Made by a program: the position numbers and the translations under genes. From Amycolatopsis kentuckyensis (GTDB taxonomy: Bacteria; Actinomycetota; Actinomycetes; Mycobacteriales; Pseudonocardiaceae): a DNA stretch of 37,238 nt. The stretch is from NCBI RefSeq assembly GCF_002155975.1, contig NZ_MUMI01000368.1, forward strand, positions 1 to 37,238, given 5' to 3'. The notes below the pieces were generated by a model. The model searched no databases. It was not told the DNA's origin and worked only from the letters and a program-made list of their open reading frames with translations. Every line of letters starts with the position of its first letter. Within the stretch, counting starts at the first letter, position 1. Positions 22,687 through 31,726 of this stretch are shown piece by piece.

Positions 22687-25683
22687 ATGACGGAACCGGC
22701 ACACGAATCGGCCGTGGCGCTCGTCGGGATGGCGGGGCGGTTCCCGGGCGCCGCCGACGTCGAGCAGCTGCGCCGCAACCTCGCGGCCGGGACCCCCGGC
22801 CTGCGCGAACTGACCGACGCGGAGCTCGCCGCCGCGGGCGTGGACCCGGCCACCCCGGGCCACGTCCGTGTCGGCGGCCCCGTCGCCGGCGGTGTCGAGA
22901 CGTTCGACGCCGCCGCCTTCGGGCTTTCCGCGCGCGAGGCGAAAACCCTGGAACCGCACCACCGGCTCCTGCTGGAGTGCTCGTGGGAAGCCCTGGAACG
23001 GGCCGGCTACCGGCCGACCGACCCCGGCGTGCCCGTCGGGCTGTTCGCCGGCTGCGCGTTCCCCGACTACCTGACCCGCAACGTCGCCGGCCTCGCCGCG
23101 GAACCGGGCGGCAAGCCCCTGCTGTCCGCGGGCGTGGAACGCGACTCGCTCACCTCGCTCGTGTCGTACAAGCTGGGCCTGCGCGGCCCGGCGATCACCG
23201 TGCAGACGTACTGCTCGACGTCGCTGGTCGCGGTGCACCTGGCCTGCCAGAGCCTGCTGACCTACGAGTGCGACCTGGCCCTGGCCGGGGGTGCGGCGCT
23301 GCCGCTGCCCCAAACCGGCGGGCACTGCTTCGAAGAGGGCGGCATCCTCTCGCCCGACGGCCGGGTGCGGGCCCTCGACGCGGCCGCGAACGGCACGGTG
23401 ATGGGCTCCGGGGCGGCGGTCGTCGCGCTGAAACGCCTGGAGGACGCCCTCGCCGACGGCGACGTCGTGCACGCGGTGATCCTCGGTTCGGCGGTCAACA
23501 ACGACGGCCGCGACCGCGCCGGCTACCCCGCTCCCGGGGTGGCCGGGCAGGCAGCGGTGGTCGACACCGCGCTGGCCGTGGCCGGGGTGAAGCCCGAGAC
23601 GGTGGGGTACGTCGAGTGCCACGCCGTCGGCACGCCGCTGGGCGACTCGATCGAGCTGGCCGCGCTCAACCGGGTCTTCGGGCCGGGACGCGCGGCGCCG
23701 TGCGTGCTCAGCTCGGTCAAGCCGAGCATCGGGCACCTCGACCGCGCGTCCGGCGTCACGTCGCTGATCCGGGCGGCGCTGAACCTGCGTGACGGCGTGC
23801 TGCCGGGTACTCGGGGTTTCCGCAAGCCGAATCCCGCGCTCGGGGACCGGTTCACCGTGCTGCCCGCCGACGTCCCCTGGCCCGCGGACGGAACGCCGCG
23901 GCGGGCGGGGGTCAGCTCGTTCGGCGTCGGGGGGACGAACGCGCACGTCGTCCTCGAGCAGCCGCCGGTGCGGGAACCCCGGCGTTCGAGCGGCCCCGGG
24001 TTGCTGACCTTTTCCGCCGGAGATCCTGCCGCCCTCGACGAGGTGACGGCGCGGCTGCGTGCCCACCTGGTTTCGCACCCGGACCTCGACCTCGGCGACG
24101 TCGCTTTCACGCTGCAGGTGTCGCGGGGCCACTTCGCGCTCCGCCGGGCGGTGGTGGTCCGCGACCTCCCGGACGCGGTGACGGCCCTGGCCGACCCCGC
24201 CCGGTGGATCGACGGCGAGACCCGCCGCCGCGACCCGCGGGTCCGCCTGGTCGCGGGCACCGGCTCCGGCTGGGCGCCGACGGCCGCGGCGGCCCACCGC
24301 CTGCTGGCCGGGGCCGGGGTACCCGCGCCGCCCGCCACCCGCGAGGGGGCGCTGTCGGCGTTGACGGCCGGGCTGACCCGGCTGGGTGTCCGGCTGGACG
24401 AGAGCGCCACCGAGACGCTTTCCGTCGACGGCGGTTCGGCTGACGAGTGGCTCCTTTCCGCGGTGGCCCGGCTGTGGCTCGCGGGCTGCACCGTGGACTG
24501 GCCGGCCTTGCACCGCGGTGCGGGGCGCCGGGTGGAGCTGCCGCCGTACCCGTTCCAGCGCAAGCGATTCTGGGTCGATGCGGTTCTTGCTCCGCGTCCG
24601 GTTGCCCACGTGCCTTCGTGGCGGCTCGACCCGCAGCCTGTGACCGGCCTGGAGAACCGGGTGCGGGCGGCGGGACCGTGGCTGGTGTTCGCCTCTGATC
24701 CGGTCGGCGAGGCGCTGGCTGCCCGTATCACCCTGGCGGGGGCCGAAGTGACCACCGTGCGCCCGGGTCCCGAGTTCGCGTTCCTGGACACCGGTGACTT
24801 CGTCGTGGGGCCGGGCGGCCTGCCGTCGCTGCTGCGGTCGCTGGTCGTGGTCCCGCGGACGGTCGTGCACGGCTTCGCACTGGGTGGCTCACCGGGGGAG
24901 GTCGAGGTGGCGGCCCGGTTGTGGCCCGGGATGGTGACGCTGACTTCCGGTGCCGTGGGTGTCCTGGGGCCCGACTTGACCACGCCTGCGCACGCGGCGC
25001 TCACGGCGCTGACCCCGCGGCACGTGGACGTGGGTGCGGACGCTGCGGTCGACCAGGTCCTGGCGGCGGTGCTGCACGCGGAGTCCCCGCTGGCGGTGCG
25101 TGGTGACCAGTCGTGGCGGCCGCATCACGAGCAGTGGGAGCCGGCTGGGCACGCCGAAGCCGAGGTGCACCACGACGTGCCGGACCTGGGTGGCAGGCGG
25201 GGGATCCTCGTCGTCCGCCCGGATCCGGCCGGTCGCGTGCTGGCCGCCGAAGCTCGCGTGGCGCGGCTTGCCGGCCGCGGGCAGTGGACGACGGTGGTAT
25301 CGGCTTCGGACCCCGCGCCGGAGGTGCTCGCCGCGGTGGCTGCCGCCGACCATCTGACCGAGGTGGTGTTTTCCGGAGTTCCCCTTGCCCGGCCGGTCTC
25401 CCGCTCCGAGTCTGTTCGGCTATCGGGTGCGGTCCGGCCGCGGCCGGCGCTGGGCACGCCGTTCGTGGAGCCGGAGCCGGGCCTCGAGCAGGAGGTGGCG
25501 GCCCGCTGGGCGGTGGCACTGGGCTACCAGGAGGTCGGCGCGGACGACAACTTCTTCGACCTGGGCGGCCGCTCGGCAGGAGCGGTCCGCATCGCGGCCC
25601 ACTGGAACCTCCCGGCGACGGCGGTCGTCGAGCTCCCGACGGTCCGGTTGCTCGCCGCCCGCATCGCCGGACTGCGTGTTTGA
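22687..25683 (+). CDS. AT-less polyketide synthase: KS - pseudo-KR - ACP
   Basis: 998 residues. KS (about 10-425) has all three catalytic residues: Cys176 in TYCSTSLVAVH, His312 in ECHAVGTPLGD (altered from HGTGT) and His350 in KPSIGHLDRASG. The post-AT linker (WLAGCTVDWPALH...LPPYPFQRKRFWVD) follows directly after a short linker: no GHSxG or other AT sequence is present. Residues ~660-880 look like the structural half of a KR (PWLVFASDPVGEALAARI), without the NADPH-binding TGGLGG motif or the Tyr. The ACP is intact, with Ser963 in LGGRSAG. So extender loading must come in trans, or the extender arrives already on an ACP, which the hydroxymalonyl-ACP genes could supply. ATG after GGAGAAAGG. 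It is last in its operon. Confidence 0.92.
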   Translation: MTEPAHESAVALVGMAGRFPGAADVEQLRRNLAAGTPGLRELTDAELAAAGVDPATPGHVRVGGPVAGGVETFDAAAFGLSAREAKTLEPHHRLLLECSWEALERAGYRPTDPGVPVGLFAGCAFPDYLTRNVAGLAAEPGGKPLLSAGVERDSLTSLVSYKLGLRGPAITVQTYCSTSLVAVHLACQSLLTYECDLALAGGAALPLPQTGGHCFEEGGILSPDGRVRALDAAANGTVMGSGAAVVALKRLEDALADGDVVHAVILGSAVNNDGRDRAGYPAPGVAGQAAVVDTALAVAGVKPETVGYVECHAVGTPLGDSIELAALNRVFGPGRAAPCVLSSVKPSIGHLDRASGVTSLIRAALNLRDGVLPGTRGFRKPNPALGDRFTVLPADVPWPADGTPRRAGVSSFGVGGTNAHVVLEQPPVREPRRSSGPGLLTFSAGDPAALDEVTARLRAHLVSHPDLDLGDVAFTLQVSRGHFALRRAVVVRDLPDAVTALADPARWIDGETRRRDPRVRLVAGTGSGWAPTAAAAHRLLAGAGVPAPPATREGALSALTAGLTRLGVRLDESATETLSVDGGSADEWLLSAVARLWLAGCTVDWPALHRGAGRRVELPPYPFQRKRFWVDAVLAPRPVAHVPSWRLDPQPVTGLENRVRAAGPWLVFASDPVGEALAARITLAGAEVTTVRPGPEFAFLDTGDFVVGPGGLPSLLRSLVVVPRTVVHGFALGGSPGEVEVAARLWPGMVTLTSGAVGVLGPDLTTPAHAALTALTPRHVDVGADAAVDQVLAAVLHAESPLAVRGDQSWRPHHEQWEPAGHAEAEVHHDVPDLGGRRGILVVRPDPAGRVLAAEARVARLAGRGQWTTVVSASDPAPEVLAAVAAADHLTEVVFSGVPLARPVSRSESVRLSGAVRPRPALGTPFVEPEPGLEQEVAARWAVALGYQEVGADDNFFDLGGRSAGAVRIAAHWNLPATAVVELPTVRLLAARIAGLRV

Positions 25684-26756
25684 CCCGAGCACCGGGTTCA
25701 GGGCCGGATCCAGAGGGCTCGGCTGCTCGCCAGGAGTACCCCGACCGTCCGGGAGGCGTGCCGCGGCGCTGACCGGATTGCCCGGACACCCGAGATCGCC
25801 CCGCTGCCAACCACCGGCATCGAGCGTCCAGACGACCGAGCAGGATCGGCTCGACCCGTTCCGGACCTGCTCACGGCGTTCTCCGATCAGCACCGGCCGG
25901 CCCGCTTCGTCGACGGTCCCACGCTTCCAGTCGCCGGGTTCCCCGGTCACCACCAGCGGGCCGGCCGCGGAAACCCCGGCCAGCAGCCACTTCCCGCCGG
26001 TACGCAGCACCGTGGTGACAGAGGGGTCGCTCGCTCGCACCAGGACGTCGGACCGCGTCCACGTTTCGCCCGCGTCCCCGGAGGCCCACACCCGCATGCC
26101 CGCGCCGGCGAAGACGGCCACGAGGACCCGGTCACCCTCGGCCGCGATCGCCGTCGGCTCCCAGCAGCCCGGCCGGTCCAGCGGCAACCCGATCTCGTGT
26201 GCGGTGCGCCCCTCGTCGCCGGACACCCACGCGACCGGCTGGGGACTGTTGCCGGGAGTTTCACGGACACCGACGCCGACCAGGTGCCGGCCCGCACGGA
26301 CCAGCGCCACCGCCCGCCGGTCGGACTCCGGCTGGAAGAGCCGGACGACCGCGCCGGAGCGGTCCCGCCGGGTGAACCACGGGCCGAGCCCGATCACGGA
26401 TCCGTCCGGTCCCGGTACGGCGGCGGTGGCGGTGAAGGCGGTGGCGGCCTGCTCCGGCCCGCCGTCCGGTACCCGGTCGAGCGCGAGCCGGGTGCAGCCG
26501 TCCGCGCCCAGCCAGGTCGCCGGGAAGCGGCCGCCGTTGGCCCTCGAATAGCTGACGAAGCCGAGCACGCAGTCGCCGGCCGGCACCAGCGTCATCGGTC
26601 CTTCGTAGGCCGACTCCTCCGGTGCCGGGTACTGGATCGCGCCGGGTCGCACGACGAAACCCAGCGCGCCGACCGGATCACCGGGCGACAGGGGCCTGGG
26701 TCGCACGCCACGAGTGCGGTCAGCGACAGCGCCAGAATTCCCCCGAGTTTTCTCAC
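25420..26756 (-). CDS. Putative lipoprotein with sialidase-like Asp-box repeats, probable frameshift
   Basis: The start GTG at 26756 gives VRKLGGILALSLTALVAC, a lipoprotein signal with lipobox LVAC. Within a few codons this frame turns to nonsense, while the next frame (open from 26706) reads a coherent secreted protein: LGFVVRPGAIQYPAPEESAYEG, VWASGDAGETWTRSD and WVSGDEGRT (Asp boxes of beta-propeller sialidase/Vps10-like proteins). One extra base just after the lipobox Cys would join them. It is either a pseudogene or a base error near 26700. The downstream frame has no stop until 25420 and so runs 264 bases antisense into the ACP end of the KS gene. The real protein probably ended near 25690. 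It is a likely bystander gene. Confidence 0.55.
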
Positions 26757-26814
26757 GAGCGGGAACCTTGCCAGCGGAAGGTCACGTTCGAGCCGCGCGG
26801 AGGTGCGGGGTTCG

Positions 26815-26945
26815 GTGATGGGCCCGCCGCCAAGGGCAAAGCGCTGCGGCCGGGTGGGCCGGAGCAGATCCTCCTGCTCCGGCACCGCGAAGTGCCTGCC
26901 ACCGAGCACGTGCCCGCGGAACGGCGCACCGTCTGCTCCGCCGGT
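26815..26945 (-). pseudogene. Relic of the type II thioesterase 3' end
   Basis: DNA at 26838-26941 is clearly related to the end of the thioesterase gene (27640-27740). Both contain GCACCGCGAAGTGC and GACGTGCCCGCGGAACGG-like stretches, and translated it reads PFRGHVLGGRHFAVPEQED against PFRGHVLEGGHFAVLEQED. A further match (GTGATGGGCCCG) lies at 26817 and 27569. It has no start and no complete frame. A partial duplication of the thioesterase end, or an insertion between two copies, would explain it. The membrane-protein gene lies between the copies. Confidence 0.75.
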
Positions 26946-27019
26946 TCGGTCCGCATCGCCGTGCTGCATTCGTGAGCGAACCGACCGGGCCCTTCCCGGG
27001 ATGGGGACGGGGCTCTCTG

Positions 27020-27538
27020 TCAGCTGCGGCCTTCGAGCTCGCGGTAGCGGGCGACCTCGGGATCGGGCGGGCCGTCCATCCCCAGATCCTTGCGCATCGA
27101 CTCGCGCAGCTCGGCGTTGGTCCGCCAGAGATCTTCCCGCGCTCGCACGTAGGCGTCGCTTCGGATGTCCGGGGTGGCTACGAGTGTGTCCCTCACCGCA
27201 GCCAGCGCGTCGCAAGTATCGACGGCCAGCTTGATGATATCGGCGGGTGCGGTGAGGGAGAGGCTCTGCCGGAAACGCCACAATCCGGATCCGTCGAACG
27301 CTTCGTGAAGGGCCAGGTACCGCCTGGACTCGGGGTCGTCGCCCGCTTGGAGCACGGTCGATCGCATGCTCGAATGACTCTGGCTCAACGCCATGAGGAA
27401 CTCGATGTAGACCTCCCGGCGCTGCTGGGCCCGGTCCTTCTCCCGGTCACGGGTCCAGCGGAACCTCTCGACAAGGAGTGCCGAACCCACACCGACGACA
27501 GCGCCGATCAGCGTGGCGAGGGGCGTGACCCAGTTCAT
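27020..27538 (-). CDS. Small membrane-anchored protein of unknown function
   Basis: 172 residues. The N-terminus VTPLATLIGAVVGVGSALLVERF is one membrane helix, followed by a basic, charged, helical stretch (RWTRDREKDRAQQRREVYIEF) and a helical cytoplasmic domain with no motif I know. Codon use is less GC-biased than in the pathway genes, and the ribosome site is weak. It sits between the intact thioesterase and its relic. It is probably an insertion unrelated to biosynthesis. The 263-base gap on its left holds the thioesterase relic and a short CCGGG dyad. Confidence 0.75.
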   Translation of the reverse strand: MNWVTPLATLIGAVVGVGSALLVERFRWTRDREKDRAQQRREVYIEFLMALSQSHSSMRSTVLQAGDDPESRRYLALHEAFDGSGLWRFRQSLSLTAPADIIKLAVDTCDALAAVRDTLVATPDIRSDAYVRAREDLWRTNAELRESMRKDLGMDGPPDPEVARYRELEGRS

Positions 27539-27623
27539 GAGCGAGGATGATAGTGCGGTCGCGCACGGGTGATGGGCCCGTCGCCAGGGGTATTGGCGGC
27601 GGGCCCACCACGTTCAGGGGGCG

Positions 27624-28370
27624 CTACGACCAGGGACGGAGAGCGGCGGCCAGGTGGGCCAGGGTGACGTCTTCCTGCTCCAGCACCGCGAAGTGCCCGC
27701 CCTCCAGGACGTGCCCGCGGAACGGCCGGACCGTCTGCTCCCGCCAGGCCAGCACCGAATCGACACTCGCGCGCACGTCCGAGGTGCTCGCCAGCGCCGT
27801 CACCGGGAGGTCGAGGGGTGCTCCGGAGGTGTACGCGTAAGTGTTCTTCACCGTCAGATCCGCCCGGATCGGCGGCAGGATGAGCCGCAGCACGCGCGGG
27901 TCGTTCAGGAACACCTCCGGTGTCCCGCCCAAGGTGCGCAGCAGCGCCACGATCTCCGCGTCGCCCATGCCCGCCACGATCGGGTCGTCCGGGGTCGGCC
28001 ACTGCGGGGCCGGGCAGCCCGACACCACCAGGTGCACCGGCGGAACGGCCCCGCGGCGGGCGATCTCCCGCACCAGCTCGAACCCGACCAGCGCGCCCAG
28101 GCTGTGGCCGTAGACCGCGTAGGGCGAGTCGGCCGACAGCACGGAGTCCGCCAGATCGGCGACGTACGAAGACATCGACGTGTACGGCGTGTCCCGCTGC
28201 CGCGTCTCGCGGCCCGGCGGCTGGACCGGGCACACCGTCACCCCGGGCAGCCGGCCGATCCACGAGCGGAACGCCGACGCCGAGCCGCCCGCGTGCGGCA
28301 GGCAGTACAGCCGCACGTTCCCCGCCGTCACGGGGAACGGCAGCCAGCGGCTCGCCACCGCCGTCGTCAC
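27624..28370 (-). CDS. Type II thioesterase
   Basis: Hydrolyses stalled or wrong acyl groups from PKS carrier domains. The 248 residues form an alpha/beta-hydrolase: LYCLPHAGGSASAFRSW (oxyanion loop), VYGHSLGALVGFE (nucleophile Ser) and LEGGHFAVLEQED (catalytic His); the Asp is probably in ALASTSD. The GTG at 28370 overlaps the FkbH-like stop (GTGA), so it is the last gene of the PKS operon. Its 3' end has a degenerate second copy near 26840. Confidence 0.95.
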   Translation of the reverse strand: MTTAVASRWLPFPVTAGNVRLYCLPHAGGSASAFRSWIGRLPGVTVCPVQPPGRETRQRDTPYTSMSSYVADLADSVLSADSPYAVYGHSLGALVGFELVREIARRGAVPPVHLVVSGCPAPQWPTPDDPIVAGMGDAEIVALLRTLGGTPEVFLNDPRVLRLILPPIRADLTVKNTYAYTSGAPLDLPVTALASTSDVRASVDSVLAWREQTVRPFRGHVLEGGHFAVLEQEDVTLAHLAAALRPWS

Positions 28371-29431
28371 GACTCCACCTCGAGCGTCACGTACCCGGGC
28401 GGCTCCTGGATCTCGGCCAGATCGGCCGCCAGCACCACGTGCGCACCGTCGCGGGAGACCTCGCGGAACCCGCTGAACGCGTACGTGATCTGCATCATCC
28501 GGTTCCGGCCGGTCTCGACGAAGTCCGCGCGCAGCCCCGCGCCCGCGGCCCGGGCCAGGCCCATGACGTGGCCCAGCAGCACCGTCCCGACCCCGCGCGA
28601 CATCACCCGGCACGACATCAGCATCATGTTGAGCCGCCAGTCCGGCGAGCCCTTCTCCAGCAGCGCCAGGCCGATCTTGCCGTAGGAGCCGAACTTGTCG
28701 GTCAGTGACGCAACCAGCAGCACGTGCTCGGGAGACGAGCGCAGCGCGTCCAGCTCGTCGTAGGAGTACGTCCGGCCGGTCGAGTTGAGCTGGTTGGTGC
28801 GGACCGTCAGCTCCTCCGCTCGCTGCAGGTCCTCCCGCTTGGCCGGCGCGATGGTGAACCGCAGGTCCAGGCTGGCCAGGAAGTCCTCGCCGGTGCCGGC
28901 GAAGTCCGCCTCGACGTCGTCGCGCGCGAGCTGGCTGAAGTACATCCCGCGCCGCTGCGCCGACTCGTCGGTGACGAACCTCGGCGCGAACTCCGGGCGC
29001 CGCAACACCTCGTCGGCGTCGAGAACGTCCACTGTGGTCACCTGCGGCAGCGCGAACGCCACCTCGGCGCGCTCGAACTCCTGGTCGTCGACGAACGCGA
29101 ACGCGTCCAGCCCCAGGTTGAGCTTCTGCGCGAGCTGGCCGATCGACACCGACTTCGCGTTCCACGAAATGCGCGGGAACAGGAAGTACTCGTCCAGCCC
29201 GAACTCGCGCAGTTTCGCCATCGCGGCTTCGTGGTCGTTCTTGCTGGCGACCGAGTGCAGCACGCCCATCGCGTCGAGGCGCTTGACGTGCTCGACCACC
29301 CACGGCCGCAGCCGGACGTCGCCGTCCTCCAGGAGGACCCCGTCCCAGACGGTGTTGTCGAGGTCCCACACCACGCACTTGATCTTGCCCTGGACCGGCT
29401 TGACGGTCGCCGGTTCGATGAGACTGGTCAC
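28367..29431 (-). CDS. FkbH-like HAD-family glyceryl-ACP synthase
   Basis: Loads 1,3-bisphosphoglycerate onto an ACP as glyceryl-ACP and removes the phosphate, the first step toward hydroxy- or methoxymalonyl-ACP. The 354 residues show the HAD motif VVWDLDNTVWDG (Asp23, Asp25, Thr27), then SKNDHEAA (motif II/Lys region), FVDDQEFERAEV (acidic motif) and a GNAT-like C-terminal half (SYGKIGLALL, MSRGVGTVLLGHVM). GTG at 29431 overlaps the FkbI-like stop (GTGA). It belongs to a four-gene set with 29428, 30571 and 30852. Confidence 0.95.
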   Translation of the reverse strand: MTSLIEPATVKPVQGKIKCVVWDLDNTVWDGVLLEDGDVRLRPWVVEHVKRLDAMGVLHSVASKNDHEAAMAKLREFGLDEYFLFPRISWNAKSVSIGQLAQKLNLGLDAFAFVDDQEFERAEVAFALPQVTTVDVLDADEVLRRPEFAPRFVTDESAQRRGMYFSQLARDDVEADFAGTGEDFLASLDLRFTIAPAKREDLQRAEELTVRTNQLNSTGRTYSYDELDALRSSPEHVLLVASLTDKFGSYGKIGLALLEKGSPDWRLNMMLMSCRVMSRGVGTVLLGHVMGLARAAGAGLRADFVETGRNRMMQITYAFSGFREVSRDGAHVVLAADLAEIQEPPGYVTLEVES

Positions 29432-30567
29432 GGTACCTGCTTCCGGTAGGCCTCGGCGGCGATGGTCATCCGCTGGATCTCGGTGCTGCCCTCGATGATC
29501 TCCATGACCTTCGAGTCCCGGTAGAACCGGGCGACGGGGTAGTCCCCGCTGCAGCCGTTGGCGCCGTGCACCTGCACGGCCTCCGACGCGTGCTTCGCGG
29601 CCGCGACCGAGGCGAAGTACTTGGCCACCCAGGTGGCCATGATCGTGGCCGAGTCGCCCCGGTCCTTGAGCCGGCCGGCCTCGGCCAGCAGCAGCCGGGC
29701 CGCGCGGACGTCGGTGACCATGTCCGACAGCTTCGCCTGGATCAGCGGCAGGTCCTTGAGCGGCTGCCCGCCGACGGTGCGCCGGCTCGTGTAGTCCGCG
29801 CACGCGTCGGCGCACGCCTGGATGATGCCCACCGACCCGGCCGCCACGCTGTAGCGGCCGAGGTCGAGCGTGCCGGTGAGGACCATGCCGGAGGCGAACC
29901 CGCTCGGCCCGAGTAGGGCGTCGGCACCCAGCCGGACGCCGTCGAAGGCGATGGAGGCCAGCATCGACGACCGCGTCCCGAGGATGTCGTCGATCGGGGT
30001 GACCGTGACGCCGGGCGCGTCGCGCGGCACCAGCAGCGCGATCGTGCTGGCCGGGCCCTTCGCGAAGACCAGGAACAGGTCGGCGCGCTGCCCGTTGGTG
30101 GTCCACTTCTTGAGGCCGTCGAGCCGCCAGCCGTCGCCGTCGGGGGTGGCGGTGGTGGTGATCGCGGCCGTGTCGCTGCCCGCGCCGGGCTCCGACAGGC
30201 AGAACGCGCCCAGGACGCGCCCGCTCGCCAGCTCCGGCCCCCACCGGTGCTGCTGCGCCTCGGTGCCGAAGCGCAGCAACGCCCAGGAGAGCATGGTGTG
30301 CACGGTCAGCAGGCTGCGGACCGACGAGCAGCCGCGGCCGACCTCCTCGTGGATTTCGCCGAGGGTGACCATGCCGGTGCCGGAGCCGCCGAGCGCGGGC
30401 GGCAGGAACGGCGCCCACAGCCCGGCCTCGGCGATCCCGTCGAGGAGGTCCTCGGGGATGCGCCCGGCCTTGTCCCACGCGTCGGCGAAGGGGACGACGT
30501 GCTCGTCCACGAAGGTCCGCGCGGCCTCGCGGCCGGGCGCGCGGACCGCGGTGAGTACCTCCGGCAC
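29428..30567 (-). CDS. FkbI-like acyl-ACP dehydrogenase
   Basis: In hydroxymalonyl-ACP pathways this flavoenzyme takes part in oxidising glyceryl-ACP toward the malonate level. The 379 residues have typical landmarks: FCLSEPGAGSDTAAI and WRLDGLKKWTTNG (FAD and substrate loops), DLGRYSVAAGSVG, and AVQVHGANGCSGDYPVARFYRDSKVMEIIEGSTEIQRM in landmarks: QVHGANG and EIIEGSTEIQRM, the latter with the Glu-Gly-Ser/Thr FAD turn. The GTG at 30567 lies 3 bases after the ACP stop. No O-methyltransferase gene accompanies it in the window. Confidence 0.94.
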   Translation of the reverse strand: MPEVLTAVRAPGREAARTFVDEHVVPFADAWDKAGRIPEDLLDGIAEAGLWAPFLPPALGGSGTGMVTLGEIHEEVGRGCSSVRSLLTVHTMLSWALLRFGTEAQQHRWGPELASGRVLGAFCLSEPGAGSDTAAITTTATPDGDGWRLDGLKKWTTNGQRADLFLVFAKGPASTIALLVPRDAPGVTVTPIDDILGTRSSMLASIAFDGVRLGADALLGPSGFASGMVLTGTLDLGRYSVAAGSVGIIQACADACADYTSRRTVGGQPLKDLPLIQAKLSDMVTDVRAARLLLAEAGRLKDRGDSATIMATWVAKYFASVAAAKHASEAVQVHGANGCSGDYPVARFYRDSKVMEIIEGSTEIQRMTIAAEAYRKQVP

Positions 30568-30570
30568 GGC

Positions 30571-30822
30571 TCAGCCCACCGTCGCGGCCGGGCGCAGGCG
30601 GCCGACCAGCTCGGTCATCGCCGCCGCGGTGCGGAAGTTGTCGATCCGCAGCTCCTCGTTCGGGATGGTGACGGCGAAGGTCTTCTCCAGGTGCATCACC
30701 AGCTCCATGGCGAACAGGGAGTTGATGTAGCCGAGCGAGAAGATGTCCTCGGTCGCGGTGATCTCGGCCTGCGGGAAGCGGCCGGTGATGAAGGCGAGGA
30801 TGTCGCCGGTGGTCTCGGACAT
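30571..30822 (-). CDS. FkbJ-like acyl carrier protein for the hydroxymalonyl unit
   Basis: An 83-residue ACP. IFSLGYINSLFAMELVMHLEK has the phosphopantetheine Ser in the NSLFAM context that is characteristic of FkbJ-type carriers instead of the usual DSL. The ATG at 30822 has GGAGA upstream. It carries glyceryl, then hydroxymalonyl units made by the FkbH-, FkbI- and FkbK-like enzymes on both sides of it. Confidence 0.95.
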   Translation of the reverse strand: MSETTGDILAFITGRFPQAEITATEDIFSLGYINSLFAMELVMHLEKTFAVTIPNEELRIDNFRTAAAMTELVGRLRPAATVG

Positions 30823-30851
30823 GGTGTCGTCTCCTTCGGTTTGCGGGGGAA

Positions 30852-31694
30852 TCAGCTGTAGGTGTAGAAGCCGCGGCCGGACTTGCGGCCGTGCAGGCCG
30901 GCGTCGGTCATCTGCTTGAGCAGCGGGCACGGGCGGTACTTGGAGTCGGCGTAGTGCTCGTAGAGCACCTCGACGCTGTAGAGGATCGTGTCGACGCCGA
31001 TCAGGTCGGCCGTTTCCAGCGGGCCCATCGGGTGGCCGAAGCAGCCGCGGAACACCTCGTCCACCGACTCGGCGGTGGCGACGCCCTCGTGCACCAGGTA
31101 GGCGGCCTCGTTGACGGTCAGCATCAGCACGCGGTTGGACACGAAGCCCGACGCGTCCTTCACGTCGACCCAGCGCTTCCCGATGCTGGTCAGCAGCTCG
31201 CGGGTGCGCAGGATCGTCTCCGGCGTGGTGTGGAAGCCCGGGATCAGCTCCACCACGGGCTTCTGCGGCACCGGGTTCATGAAGTGCACGCCGATGACGC
31301 GGCCCGGGTTCTTCCCGACCGACGCGATGCGGGTGATCGGGACGGCGGAGGTGTTGGCGATGATCACCGTGTCCGGGCCGCAGACCTCGTCGAGCTCGGC
31401 GTGCACGGCGGCCTTGACGTCCCAGTCCTCGGTCACGTTCTCGACGAGGATCTCGGTCTTGTCCAGCGCGGCCAGGCCGACCGCGGTGGTGATCCGGGCG
31501 AGGATGTCGTCCGCGTCGAGCGCGGGGCCGCCCATGAGCCGGCTGAGCCGGCAGTTGCGCGTGATCGCGGCGCGCGCCTCTTCGAGGATCCGCTCGTCCT
31601 TGTCGACCAGCACGACCTCGTGACCGGCGGCGGCGAAGTCCTGGGCGACGCCGATGCCCATGACACCGGCGCCCACCACTCCCGTGACTGCCAT
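30852..31694 (-). CDS. FkbK-like 3-hydroxyacyl-ACP dehydrogenase
   Basis: A 280-residue NAD-dependent 3-hydroxyacyl-CoA dehydrogenase homologue. The Rossmann loop VGAGVMGIGVA is at 6-16, followed by VVLVDKD, ANTSAVPITRIA, GVHFMNPVPQKPVVELI with the catalytic His, FVSNRVLMLTVNEAA and GRKSGRGFYTYS at the end. In this setting it acts on ACP-bound glyceryl units. The ATG at 31694 follows AAAGGGA. It starts 32 bases after the PKS stop, in the same operon. Confidence 0.95.
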   Translation of the reverse strand: MAVTGVVGAGVMGIGVAQDFAAAGHEVVLVDKDERILEEARAAITRNCRLSRLMGGPALDADDILARITTAVGLAALDKTEILVENVTEDWDVKAAVHAELDEVCGPDTVIIANTSAVPITRIASVGKNPGRVIGVHFMNPVPQKPVVELIPGFHTTPETILRTRELLTSIGKRWVDVKDASGFVSNRVLMLTVNEAAYLVHEGVATAESVDEVFRGCFGHPMGPLETADLIGVDTILYSVEVLYEHYADSKYRPCPLLKQMTDAGLHGRKSGRGFYTYS

Positions 31695-31726
31695 GACTGT
31701 TCCCTTTCTCTGGAAGGACTTCTGGG

